This document shows, piece after piece, positions 44,312-54,838 of a DNA stretch of 64,000 nucleotides. A model generated the notes under the pieces. It made no database searches, was not told the origin of the DNA, and worked only from the letters and a program-made list of their open reading frames with translations. A program made the position numbers and the translations under genes. The first letter of the stretch is position 1. Each line of letters begins with the position of its first letter. This DNA is from Methylorubrum rhodesianum (lineage in GTDB: Bacteria; Pseudomonadota; Alphaproteobacteria; Rhizobiales; Beijerinckiaceae): NCBI RefSeq assembly GCF_014199985.1, contig NZ_JACHOS010000004.1:124001-188000 (forward strand). The letters are read 5' to 3'.

Positions 44312-45871
44312 CTAATCCTCGATCCAAGCGAGCTGCCGCCGGTACACCTGACCCTCGCCGCCACAGGACCGGCAATCGAAGTCGTGCCGCTGCCCCGTCC
44401 CCTTGCAGCTCGGGCACGTCACCAAGTCATACTGTGACCAGTCGTACCGGTCCGCCAGCTGCCGTTCCATGCGCCCGTCGCCGCCACAGGGTGGGCAGTC
44501 GTAGCCGTTGACCTGTCCGCTGCCGCCGCAGAGGCGGCACGGCACCTCGGCGTAGTCCGACAGGTCGACGCGCTCGGCGTGCCGTGCCTCGACCCGCCCG
44601 TCGCCCTGGCACACGGGGCAATCGAGGCCGTCCCGTCGCCCGCTTCCGTGGCAGAGGGGGCAATCGACCTCGTCGTATGCGGTTGGATCGATCCTGTCGG
44701 CGACGTGCCGCTCCATCGACCTCTCGCCGCCGCAGGCCGGGCACTCCTCGCCCTGCCGGCGCCCGACGCCCGCGCAGACGGGACAGGGCACTTCCTGGTA
44801 GTCCCTGGCGTCGACCGCTTCCGCGTGGCGACGCTGCATGCGACGCTCGCCGCCGCAGGCCGTGCATGGGCTCCCGTTGCGCTGGCCCAGCCCGTCGCAG
44901 ACCGGGCAATCCACCGCTTGGTAAGCCGATACGTCGATTCGGCGGGCCTCCGCCGTGCCGATGTAGCCCTCGCCCCCGCAGGCCGGGCAATCGGAGCCGT
45001 CCCACGAGCCCGCACCCCCGCAGAGCGGGCAGGCGGTCATCGAGGCGTCCCGCAGGAACTCGTCCCGCGCCTCGACGACGGCCGCGGCGAACGTCGGTAT
45101 CCGAGCCCCGGGCAGCGCCCGGGCTCCCTTCGCCGAGGTGGCGACCTTGGCCGCGAACTTGCCGTAGGACCGGCCGACGGGACCGGCCGTCGGCTTCGCG
45201 GTCGCGGCCCTGCTCGCGGTCTCTTCCAGCGCGACGATGTCCTGTTCAGCAAGGGCAACCGCGGCGCCGTGGGCCGCGGCGAACTGCGCGTTGGCCAACA
45301 GGCCGCCGATCTCCTCAATCTGTCGGACGAGTTGCAGGACGGCGAGGCTCGCATTCCGTTCGATGGTCCACCCCCGCACGCGCCGGTTGACGAGCATCTG
45401 CTTCACGGCCCGCACGGTCGCGAGGTCGACGTCGCGGGGCATGTACAGGCCCTTGTCGAAGTCCGTGTGGTGGTTTGGGCAGAGCCAGATGAGACCGGCG
45501 GGATGGTGGCTCAGGGTTTGCGAGACGGGCTCGATATGCGCGGCCTCGCAGTTCGCGCCGTGGCTGCAGATCGCGCAGCCGCAGTTCGCCTCAAGCTTGA
45601 TCTCCAGGCGGACCTTCTCGGGCATGTGCGGACGCGTCTTGCCTTCCTTGACCGGCCAAGGTTCCCGCAGGAACTTGTCGAAGGCGGCGAGCTCGGCTTC
45701 CTCGTACCAGCGCAGCCCGTCCCCGGTCTCGCACGCGAGCTTGCGCCGGATGCCGGCCTTGGCCCCGTAGCGCGTGAAGTGTTCGAGCAGTTCCGGCGAC
45801 ATCCGCAGGCGGATCGCCGCTTCGACCTCGGACAGCTTCCCGTTGCCTTCGGGCTTGGTGTTGCTCGCCAT
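44312..45871 (-). CDS. HNH endonuclease with six tandem DnaJ-like zinc repeats
   Basis: A 519-residue protein. Residues 97-135 form an HNH nuclease core: CGCAICSHGANCEAAHIEP and IWLCPNHHTDFDKGLY, with the zinc cysteines and the catalytic His112 region. A helical linker (about 150-275) follows. From about residue 280 come six copies of a 41-residue unit, CPxCxGxGxxxGxxCPxCGGxGxMExxxAxxxDxxxYxxV, each with two CxxC pairs like the DnaJ cysteine-rich domain. The repeats probably bind nucleic acid or protein with zinc. No signal or membrane segment. The C-terminal copy lacks the last 10 residues. I do not know a named family with this architecture; a role in defence is plausible but unproven. Single gene. 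Confidence 0.85.
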   Translation of the reverse strand: MASNTKPEGNGKLSEVEAAIRLRMSPELLEHFTRYGAKAGIRRKLACETGDGLRWYEEAELAAFDKFLREPWPVKEGKTRPHMPEKVRLEIKLEANCGCAICSHGANCEAAHIEPVSQTLSHHPAGLIWLCPNHHTDFDKGLYMPRDVDLATVRAVKQMLVNRRVRGWTIERNASLAVLQLVRQIEEIGGLLANAQFAAAHGAAVALAEQDIVALEETASRAATAKPTAGPVGRSYGKFAAKVATSAKGARALPGARIPTFAAAVVEARDEFLRDASMTACPLCGGAGSWDGSDCPACGGEGYIGTAEARRIDVSAYQAVDCPVCDGLGQRNGSPCTACGGERRMQRRHAEAVDARDYQEVPCPVCAGVGRRQGEECPACGGERSMERHVADRIDPTAYDEVDCPLCHGSGRRDGLDCPVCQGDGRVEARHAERVDLSDYAEVPCRLCGGSGQVNGYDCPPCGGDGRMERQLADRYDWSQYDLVTCPSCKGTGQRHDFDCRSCGGEGQVYRRQLAWIED

Positions 45872-46148
45872 CCGGGGGCTCTAGCGTCCGTCGAAACAGT
45901 CTTTGGCGTGCCGGCCAGGGACGGTCGCCCGCCGAGGAAGACGACGCGGCGGTCGCCCCTCGGCCCACCGGCTCGGGCCGGGCGCGCCCTTCTAAACTTG
46001 CCGGCGCCACCCGGCAACGACGTGCCCGGACCGGCTGACCCGATGTACGTCCGGGCCGAACGGCACCGGACGCCTGGGTCGACGTGCTGCCATCCCTGAA
46101 GCTGTCTACGCACTCGTCCCGCGGCGAAAGCGAGGGCCGCCTCGGTTC

Positions 46149-46454
46149 CTACTGGCCGAAGCAGGCGTACGACGGGCCATGGTGGCAGGTGGCGTGATCA
46201 TGGCGCGTGAAGTGGTTGTAGAAGCCGCGGTCGTGGGCGAGATGCTCGCACTCGTGATAGGAGTAGACGCAGCCGAGGAAGACCGGGCGATTATGTACCC
46301 GGAGTGTCTTGGCGGTCGGTGCGAGGCCGGCGCTCGAACCGTGATCGGACGCCGCGCCGTAGGGCGGCGGTGTCATCCGGAAGCCGACGGCACCTGCCCC
46401 GGTCGGGACCAAGACCAGGGCGAGTGCGGAGACGTAGAGAACCCGTTTGAGCAT
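46149..46454 (-). CDS. Small secreted Cys/His protein
   Basis: A 101-residue protein with a signal peptide (MLKRVLYVSALALVLVPTGAGA), then a tail rich in His and Cys (GCVYSYHECEHLAHDRGFYN, HDHATCHHGPSYACFG). Likely periplasmic and metal-binding. Strong ribosome binding site GGGAGGGAT. A GC-rich palindrome at 46540-46552 lies in its leader. It is divergent from the porin-like gene at 46786. Confidence 0.65.
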   Translation of the reverse strand: MLKRVLYVSALALVLVPTGAGAVGFRMTPPPYGAASDHGSSAGLAPTAKTLRVHNRPVFLGCVYSYHECEHLAHDRGFYNHFTRHDHATCHHGPSYACFGQ

Positions 46455-46539
46455 CGCGTATCCCTCCCGGGTCGTTTCCTGCAGTTGAGATCCCCCGTCC
46501 GGGATCGAGTAACGCACGAGCGGCCTGAAACGGTTGCAC

Positions 46540-46552
46540 ACCCCTAGGGGGT
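46540..46552 (-). promoter_or_regulatory. CsoR-like palindrome before the secreted Cys/His gene
   Basis: ACCCC-TA-GGGGGT in CACCCCTAGGGGGTAA, about 85 bases upstream of the start. Same type as the sites at 31852 and 46703. Confidence 0.45.
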
Positions 46553-46702
46553 AATCGGCGCAGCGGGTCGGCGAAGTCTCCGGATCGGGTGAAGTTCGGA
46601 GCCTGTCCGGGCCGAATGACCTCGTCTTGAAGGCGCCGCGCGCACGCCTAGACCCACGAAGGCCTCAGCTCTTGCCGACGATGGCAGCGCCCCGTCGATC
46701 GT

Positions 46703-46717
46703 TACCCCCATGGGGTA
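46703..46717 (+). promoter_or_regulatory. CsoR-like palindrome before the porin-like gene
   Basis: Perfect inverted repeat TACCCC-CAT-GGGGTA, about 70 bases before the start at 46786, in the 331-base divergent gap 46455-46785. The clearest of the three sites. Confidence 0.5.
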
Positions 46718-46785
46718 CGTTAAGGGGATATCAACCGTGCCGTGGGAGGGTTCGCTGACGGGGACTGCGGGTGAGGGACCGGACG

Positions 46786-47637
46786 ATGGTTGGAATCGGT
46801 GAAATGGCGCGAACGCTCGGCCTGCTCGGCTGCGGCCTGATCTCCGCGACGTTCGCGGCACCGTCACACGCGGCTGACCTGCCGCCGGCCGCGCCGATGC
46901 CGGAACTGCGCGGAACGCTCGCGCCGGAGGCCGAGGTGTCGGGCTTTTACCTCCGCGGCGACATCGGTTTCAGCAACCAATCCGTGGAACGGCTCTCCAA
47001 CAGCCTGGACGCGCTCGGGACGATCGAGAAGGTCAATCTGGGTTTCGCGGGCGCCCCGCTCGCGGGCGGCGGCGCCGGCTACCGCTTCGGCCGGTGGTTC
47101 CGGGCCGACGTCACGGGCGAGTATCGCAGCGCCGCCGCGTTCACCGGGCTTGAGCGCTACCGCGACGCGAGCCTGCCGCTCGGGTACGGCACCGACGAGT
47201 ACACCGCGTCGAAGCGTGAAGTGGCCGTGCTTCTCAACGGCTACGTCGATCTCGGCAATTGGTACGGCCTCACGCCGTTCCTGGGCGCCGGCGTCGGCGC
47301 GGTGCGGATCACGCTCGACAATTTCAAGGACACGAACGTCGTCACGCAGGGCCTCGCCTACGCGAAGGCAGGCTCGAAGACGAACCTCGCTTGGGCGTTG
47401 CACGCGGGTGTCGGCTACGAGGTGAGCCCGAGCTTCACGGTCGAGCTCGCATACCGCTACCTCAATCTCGGAGACGGAAAGACCGGCACGGTCTACAACT
47501 ATGCCGGCCAGTGCGGGTCTTGCGAGGCGCTGACCTTCAAGAACGTCGATTCGCACGACGTGAAGCTCGGCTTGCGCTGGGCACCATGGGCCGCGACCGC
47601 TCCAGCCGAGCAGGCGCCGCTGGTGCGCCGGTACTGA
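46786..47637 (+). CDS. Outer membrane beta-barrel protein (Omp25/31-like)
   Basis: A 283-residue protein with a signal peptide (ending SHAADLPPA, as in rhizobial Omp25/RopB-type proteins), followed by an eight-stranded barrel: FYLRGDIGFSNQSVERL, AGYRFGRWFRADVTGEYR, VAVLLNGYVDLGNWYGLTPF, ALHAGVGYEVSPSFTVELAY, and a terminal strand HDVKLGLRW. It probably is a structural or permeability protein of the outer membrane. The ATG at 46786 was preferred to GTG 46771. A metal-type operator at 46703 precedes it. Confidence 0.78.
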   Translation: MVGIGEMARTLGLLGCGLISATFAAPSHAADLPPAAPMPELRGTLAPEAEVSGFYLRGDIGFSNQSVERLSNSLDALGTIEKVNLGFAGAPLAGGGAGYRFGRWFRADVTGEYRSAAAFTGLERYRDASLPLGYGTDEYTASKREVAVLLNGYVDLGNWYGLTPFLGAGVGAVRITLDNFKDTNVVTQGLAYAKAGSKTNLAWALHAGVGYEVSPSFTVELAYRYLNLGDGKTGTVYNYAGQCGSCEALTFKNVDSHDVKLGLRWAPWAATAPAEQAPLVRRY

Positions 47638-47887
47638 GGTCGCGCGGTCCCGCGCGGCACCCGCACCGGTGGCGGGCTCCCCCGAGCCGGAACGGCGGCC
47701 ACCACGCGGGCAGGATGGGGGTGCGTGCACGGCAGGGGCGATTGGCTTGCAGCCTCAAATCGCCAGGAAACGGCTTCGGACGCTCCACCGACAGCAGAAG
47801 TGTTCGTGCGTTGCCGATATTGGCGGCCTGTGCAAGGATTGGCCTGGGTACGAGAGGGTCTCTGGGTCCTTGGCAGTTCTTCGCGCA

Positions 47888-48325
47888 ATGTTGCTTGCCG
47901 TGCTGGCGATGGCCGTGGCCATCGCCCCGGCGGCGCCGTGCACGATGCAGCGCCACGCCGCGGCCGATCACGCCGCCGCCGACCAGGCCGCCGCCGACCC
48001 GCATGCCCACCACCGGCACGGAGCCGGCTCCGCCGACGCGCCCGCGGCAGCGAGCGTCCAGGCGGACGGCGCGGACGGCCCCGACTGCCAGCGGCATGCC
48101 TCGGCCGGCCAGCACCACCCGGGCGGCCACGGCCACCACAAGCGGCCGGCCGGCTGCGCGGCCACCTGCTGCCCCCTGGCCTGCCAGGCGGCCGTGCCGG
48201 ACGCGCCCTGGTCGGGCGAGGCGCTGACCCTGCGCCCCTCCGAGCCCATCGGCCTGGCCCAGGAGGACGGCGTCGCCCAGCCGCGTCCCCTGCGCATCGA
48301 GCGGCCCCCCAGGCAGCGCGCCTGA
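47888..48325 (+). CDS. His/Cys-rich secreted protein (copy B)
   Basis: A 145-residue protein, nearly identical to the one at 29516: the same signal, His/Ala/Asp repeats and CAATCCPLAC cluster, with a small insertion (ADGADGP) and substitutions in the middle. Probably a periplasmic metal buffer. The start is the ATG of MLLAVLAM; TTG at 47870 is an alternative. The frame further upstream is not conserved between the copies. Confidence 0.65.
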   Translation: MLLAVLAMAVAIAPAAPCTMQRHAAADHAAADQAAADPHAHHRHGAGSADAPAAASVQADGADGPDCQRHASAGQHHPGGHGHHKRPAGCAATCCPLACQAAVPDAPWSGEALTLRPSEPIGLAQEDGVAQPRPLRIERPPRQRA

Positions 48326-48506
48326 CCGCGGCGGGCCAAACGCCCGCCCGCCCCCGCCCGCCGCACCTGGCCGCGCCCTGACCAGGATCCTGCCTCGCAG
48401 GCCGCGCCCGGCCCGGCCGGCTCAGCCGCGCCCGCGCCCCCCCCTCCCTGTCCGCCGGTCCGCGCCCCCGAGCGCGGCCGCCAGCCCCCGTTCGGGATCC
48501 GAAGCG

Positions 48507-48815
48507 ATGCTCACCTTCCTCAGGCCGGCCGTGGCGCTCACGGCCTTGCCGCTCGCGGCCTGCGTGCCCACCGCCGCGCCGGACTGGCTGGTTGCCCCGG
48601 CCAACCCCGCCGCTGCCGTGCGCGCGCCGCGCTACTCCGCGGTCACCGCGGGCGTGGCGCGCTACGACGTGGTCGATCCCAAGGACTGGCGCGAGCTCAA
48701 CCGCGCCGTGACGCCGAGGTCCGGCTCGGGCGGCATGGAGGGCATGGACCACTCCCGGATGCCCGGCATGAACATGCCCGGCATGGGCGGCAAGCGCGAC
48801 ACGGGAGGGCGGTGA
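48507..48815 (+). CDS. Met-rich small lipoprotein (copy B)
   Basis: A 102-residue lipoprotein, copy of the one at 29010, with lipobox LPLAAC and tail GMEGMDHSRMPGMNMPGMGG. Five residues of the signal are missing compared with copy A and one Lys is Arg. Expected to bind Cu(I) at the outer membrane. Confidence 0.72.
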   Translation: MLTFLRPAVALTALPLAACVPTAAPDWLVAPANPAAAVRAPRYSAVTAGVARYDVVDPKDWRELNRAVTPRSGSGGMEGMDHSRMPGMNMPGMGGKRDTGGR

Positions 48816-48877
48816 TGGGACCCACCTGTAACCAAACCCCGCCCGCCCACGGACTAACCCCCAAAGGGAACCCACGG

Positions 48878-48958
48878 ATGACCGCGACCGGCATGCGCTC
48901 GATGGCCGAGACGAAGCTGCCGCTCTTCGGGGTCGCACACTTCCGGAAGCCGCGATGA
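48878..48958 (+). CDS. 26-residue stub at the repeat boundary
   Basis: Uses the cusC-type ribosome binding site and start of copy B, then reads TATGMRSMAETKLPLFGVAH to a stop overlapping the next start (ATGA). It may only be a leader that couples translation to the transglycosylase gene. Confidence 0.35.
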   Translation: MTATGMRSMAETKLPLFGVAHFRKPR

Positions 48959-49737
48959 GGCAATCGTCCCTGATGAGGGCGGCGTCCCTGTCCGGGGAAG
49001 CGGCCGCCGGCGTGCGAGGTGGGGTGCCGGGCGCCCTCGTCCTGCCTCGCTCCCGGCTGTTCCTGGTCCCGTGCGCGGCACTCCTCCTTTCATCCCCGGC
49101 CGTCGCCGTCGGGGACGCGCCCGCGGGCGCGTCCGCCCCTGCCGCGCCGTCATCCGCGGGCGATGCGGCTCGCACGGCGTCGGATCAGGCCGGCTATCGG
49201 CGGATGCTCGCGCGCGAGGCCGAAGCGCGCGGAGTGCCCCCGGCCATCGCCGATGCCGTCGCGTACGTGGAGAGCGGGTACGATGCCGGCGCGGTCGGCG
49301 GGGTCGGCGAGCTCGGACTGATGCAGGTCCGGCCGACAACCGCGGCCATGCTCGGTCACACGGGTCCCGCCGGGGCCCTCCTCGATCCCGCGACCAACGT
49401 CCGCTTCGGCGTCGCCTACCTCGCCCAAGCTTGGAAGCTCACGCAGGGCGATCTCTGCCGCACGCTGATGAAGTACAGGGCCGGTCATGGCGAGGAGCGG
49501 ATGAGCCCGCGCTCCGCCACCTACTGCCAGCGGGTGCGGGTCCGCCTCGCGGCGACCGACGCTTCCCTCGCCGGGACCGCCCCACCCTCCTTCCCGGGAA
49601 GCGTCCGCGGGGTTCCCGCGGCGCGCCTCACGGAAAGCGACCCCCGTTCGGCAATCGCGCGGCGCCTGTGGGCCGAGCATGCGGCCCGTGTCCGCGGCAT
49701 CGGGGCGCGCATCGACCGCATCATGGGCGGCGGCTGA
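48955..49737 (+). CDS. Lytic transglycosylase (SLT domain)
   Basis: A 260-residue secreted muramidase. After a hydrophobic signal (about 35-55) comes the SLT domain: AYVESGYDAGAVGGVGELGL with the catalytic Glu, MQVRPTTAAML, NVRFGVAYLAQAW and YRAGHG. It cleaves peptidoglycan glycan strands, and may open the wall for a secretion or conjugation machine. Its presence in the copper island is unexplained. The start overlaps the 26-codon stub. Confidence 0.82.
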   Translation: MRQSSLMRAASLSGEAAAGVRGGVPGALVLPRSRLFLVPCAALLLSSPAVAVGDAPAGASAPAAPSSAGDAARTASDQAGYRRMLAREAEARGVPPAIADAVAYVESGYDAGAVGGVGELGLMQVRPTTAAMLGHTGPAGALLDPATNVRFGVAYLAQAWKLTQGDLCRTLMKYRAGHGEERMSPRSATYCQRVRVRLAATDASLAGTAPPSFPGSVRGVPAARLTESDPRSAIARRLWAEHAARVRGIGARIDRIMGGG

Positions 49738-49846
49738 GAACCTGTCGGAGCAAGCTACGTGAACGTCCGCCTCAGCCCGGTCCCGCCCGCCGTCAAACCA
49801 CGTGCCCTGCCCGCCGCGGGCGGCGGCAGCTTGGAGGTCTGAACCC

Positions 49847-52207
<2,361 letters not shown>

Positions 52208-52341
52208 GGCAGGGCCATGGCCTGCGCGCCGCCCTCCGCCGACGGGCCCGGCCCGACCCGTAGGGCGGAAACCCGGCGCGGGCGAATTCTGGGCCGTGCC
52301 CCCCTCCCTCCTTCGAGCAATCGCATGAGCCCGTGGAGACC

Positions 52342-53157
52342 ATGACCACGCACCCGCTCGCACTCGGCGTCACGGGCGCCTACCTCGCCATGGTCGATAC
52401 CGTCGTCCCTGACTTCGTCGAGGCTTTGTACCTCGTCGGTTCCGTCGCCATGGGCGACTTTCGGCCCCCGCTCAGCGACGTGAATTTCGTGGCGGTGTCC
52501 CAGGCTCGCCCGGGCCGGGGCGAGGTGGCCGCCCTCGCCGAGGCTCATGCCGGCCTCGCCCGCGGCTGGCCGGCCCCGGCGCTCGACGGCGTCTACCTGA
52601 CCTGGGACGACCTGCGGGCCGGCCCGCTTGCCGTCCCGAACGGCCCCTGCGTCCGGCAAGGGCGATTCTTCGCGTCGGGATGCCACGACCGGCATCCGCT
52701 CACCTGGAGCGTCCTGAGGGCCAGCGCGGTCACCATCCGCGGTCCGCTCTGCGCGGGCACCGGGCTCTGGCGTGGAACGACCCACCTGGAACGGTGGGCC
52801 CTGGCCAGCGTCGACGAACGCCGGCGCGCTGGACTCGGACCCGATACGGCGGACGCGACGCTCCTCGCGGCGAACGGGGTCGAACGGTTCGTCCTCGGCA
52901 TGTGCCGGCTCCATTACGTCCTCGCGACCGGGGTCGTGCCTTCGAAGAGCGACGCCGGCCTGTACGGGTTGATCACCTTCCAGCCGGAGTGGCATCGCAT
53001 CATCGACGAGGCCCTGCGCATCCGCAGGGAACCGGGGGCGGAATGCCTCTACGCGACGCCCGGCGAGCGCGGCCGCGACACGTTGGCTTTCGTCCGCCTC
53101 GTCGCGGACGACGCACGAACGCTCGTCGTCGGTCCTGGCGGTTCCGGACCGGGCTGA
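52342..53157 (+). CDS. Nucleotidyltransferase-like protein (AadA/DUF4111-like)
   Basis: A 271-residue protein. The N-terminal domain has a nucleotidyltransferase motif, YLVGSVAMGDFRPPLSDVNF, in which the second catalytic acid of the usual SDxD is Asn. The C-terminal helical domain (GVERFVLGMCRLHYVLATG) resembles aminoglycoside adenylyltransferases. If the Asn is real, catalysis should be impaired. The ATG at 52342 follows GGAGACC. It may be an old resistance enzyme or a binding protein. Confidence 0.65.
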   Translation: MTTHPLALGVTGAYLAMVDTVVPDFVEALYLVGSVAMGDFRPPLSDVNFVAVSQARPGRGEVAALAEAHAGLARGWPAPALDGVYLTWDDLRAGPLAVPNGPCVRQGRFFASGCHDRHPLTWSVLRASAVTIRGPLCAGTGLWRGTTHLERWALASVDERRRAGLGPDTADATLLAANGVERFVLGMCRLHYVLATGVVPSKSDAGLYGLITFQPEWHRIIDEALRIRREPGAECLYATPGERGRDTLAFVRLVADDARTLVVGPGGSGPG

Positions 53158-53296
53158 GGGCGCTCGGTCTCCCACATCGCCCGGCCGGGAACGGCCGCGC
53201 TGCGGTGCGCGGCCGCCTGTGCCGTCCCGAGCTTGGCCGTTACGCCAGGCCTGCGGACGGGCCGCGAGAGGGGCGCCGACGAGATCGGCCTTCGTT

Positions 53297-53328
53297 CTGC
53301 CGGGAGCGCCCGCGGGCGCTCCCGGCAG
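53297..53328. repeat. Perfect 32-base palindrome
   Basis: CTGCCGGGAGCGCCCG followed by its exact reverse complement, in the 275-base gap between the nucleotidyltransferase-like gene and the ABC membrane protein gene. It could be an intrinsic terminator without T-tract, or a protein binding site. Confidence 0.55.
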
Positions 53329-53432
53329 GGCCGGACCTCCGAAGCCCATTCGGAGGTCGTCGGGCTCACGGCAAGCCGCGCCGCGCCCTTCCGCCCGGAC
53401 AAACGCCGGAGCCTTGTCGCCAGGAGTACCCG

Positions 53433-54722
53433 TTGCTGACCCCGCCGATCATCCACGACCTGATCCATCGGACGTTGGGCCTCGACCACCCCCACACCCA
53501 CTGGTGGATCGACCTCGTCACGGTCCTGGTCCTCGTCGTGGCACCTGCCTGGACCGCTTGGCTCGCCATCCGGTCGGGCCTGCGCTGGGCCGCCGCCCGG
53601 CGGCATCGCACCCGCGGGACGGCGGCGCTTCCGCCGCCCGCCGCGTCCCTGGACGCGGCGGGACGGCCAGGCGCCCGCCCGGCAGTGGCGGCGCGGCTGG
53701 AATCCTACGTCGTGCGTGCGACCTCGCGGCTGCAGTTCCGTCTCGTGCTCCTCTCCGTCCTGACGCTGCCGGCGGCCTGGCTGCTCCTTGAGATCCCCAA
53801 GCACATCATCAACCACGCCCTCGCCGACGATACGGGCGACGGTCACCCGAAGATGGCCTTCCTCGGCGTCCAGCTGGGTCGCGTCGAGCTGCTGTTCGCG
53901 CTGTGTGCCAGCTACCTGGCCGTGCTCACGCTCAGCGGCCTCGCCAAGTACGCGGTCAATCGGGTCCGGGGGCGCGTGAACGAGCGCCTCGTGCGCCGCC
54001 TCCGCCTCGCCATCGTCCGCCGCGCGCGCGGCGAGCGCTCCCCCGAACGGCGGGCCACGCTGGCCGCCGTCGCGGTCCAGGAGGTCGAGCCCATCGGCTA
54101 TTTCGGCGGCAGCCTGGTGGTCGTGCCACTCGTCCAAGGCGGCACGCTCGTGACCAGCATCGTCTTCCTCCTCCTGCAGAACGCCGCCCTGGCGCTGGCG
54201 GCCCTGATCATGCTGCCGGTCCAGCTGTCTATCCTGCCGCGGTTGCAGGGGCGGTTGAACGCGAAGGTCCGCCAAAGGGTCCATGCCACGCGGGAGCTGG
54301 GGGCGCTCCTCACCGCTCCCGCGGACGCGCGACAAGCCGGCCGCGCGGCGTGCGAGCCCTCCGACCTGAGCCGGCAGATGCTTCAGGCCCGGAAGCTTGA
54401 GGGGGTGCGCATCGAGATCAACGACCTGAAGGGCCGCCTCAAGGGCCTCTACAACTACACCTCGAACCTCACCCCGTTCTTCTTCTTCTCGATCGGCGGC
54501 TACCTCGTCGTGCAGGGTCAGCTCTCGCTCGGCGCGCTCGTCGCAGCCCTGGCCGCCTACAAGGAGATCGCCCCGGCCATGCGCGAGCTGTTCGACTTCG
54601 CCCAGGACTGGTCCGACGCGAGCGCGCGCTTCGAGGAGGTCACCAAGGCCCTCGGGCCGGCCGGGCCTGGGGATCGCGCGACGGAGAGGTCGGCGCGCGA
54701 CCGGACCGTTCGGGCGGCCTGA
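53433..54722 (+). CDS. Orphan ABC-exporter transmembrane domain protein
   Basis: A 429-residue membrane protein that matches the six-helix domain of type I ABC exporters (helices around LVLLSVLTLPAAWLLLEIP, LLFALCASYLAVLTLSGLAK, GGSLVVVPLVQGGTLVTSIV and FFFFSIGGYLVVQGQLSLGA; loop VNERLVRRLRLAIVRRARG). No nucleotide-binding domain is fused or adjacent: the frame ends after FEEVTKALGPAG, where the linker to the ATPase would start. It starts at TTG 53433 with AGGAG six bases before. It may use an ATPase from elsewhere or be a decayed exporter. Confidence 0.75.
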   Translation: MLTPPIIHDLIHRTLGLDHPHTHWWIDLVTVLVLVVAPAWTAWLAIRSGLRWAAARRHRTRGTAALPPPAASLDAAGRPGARPAVAARLESYVVRATSRLQFRLVLLSVLTLPAAWLLLEIPKHIINHALADDTGDGHPKMAFLGVQLGRVELLFALCASYLAVLTLSGLAKYAVNRVRGRVNERLVRRLRLAIVRRARGERSPERRATLAAVAVQEVEPIGYFGGSLVVVPLVQGGTLVTSIVFLLLQNAALALAALIMLPVQLSILPRLQGRLNAKVRQRVHATRELGALLTAPADARQAGRAACEPSDLSRQMLQARKLEGVRIEINDLKGRLKGLYNYTSNLTPFFFFSIGGYLVVQGQLSLGALVAALAAYKEIAPAMRELFDFAQDWSDASARFEEVTKALGPAGPGDRATERSARDRTVRAA

Positions 54723-54838
54723 GCGAAGCCGGCGAGCGCCGGAGCCTCGCGAGCAGGCGTCCGGCCCCGCGCGACGACGCCATCCCGCATGGCCGGGCAC
54801 CACCCTCACCTTCCGGCACGCACCCGGCGCGGCCGCTC

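Larger units (their letters stand above)
47798..48883 (+). repeat. Inverted duplication, copy B
   Basis: Counterpart of 28942-30036 in the opposite direction. It breaks off after the ATGACC that starts cusC in copy A; here a 26-codon stub and a lytic transglycosylase gene follow instead. Confidence 0.85.

Noticed and set aside
44420-45050. Possible CRISPR-like direct repeats
   Set aside because: The 123-base periodicity is the coding repeat of the zinc units of the HNH protein, with variable sequence and no spacers.
53297-53328. Transposon end or oriT at the 32-base palindrome
   Set aside because: No second copy, relaxase gene or flanking repeat in the window; a terminator or binding site is simpler.
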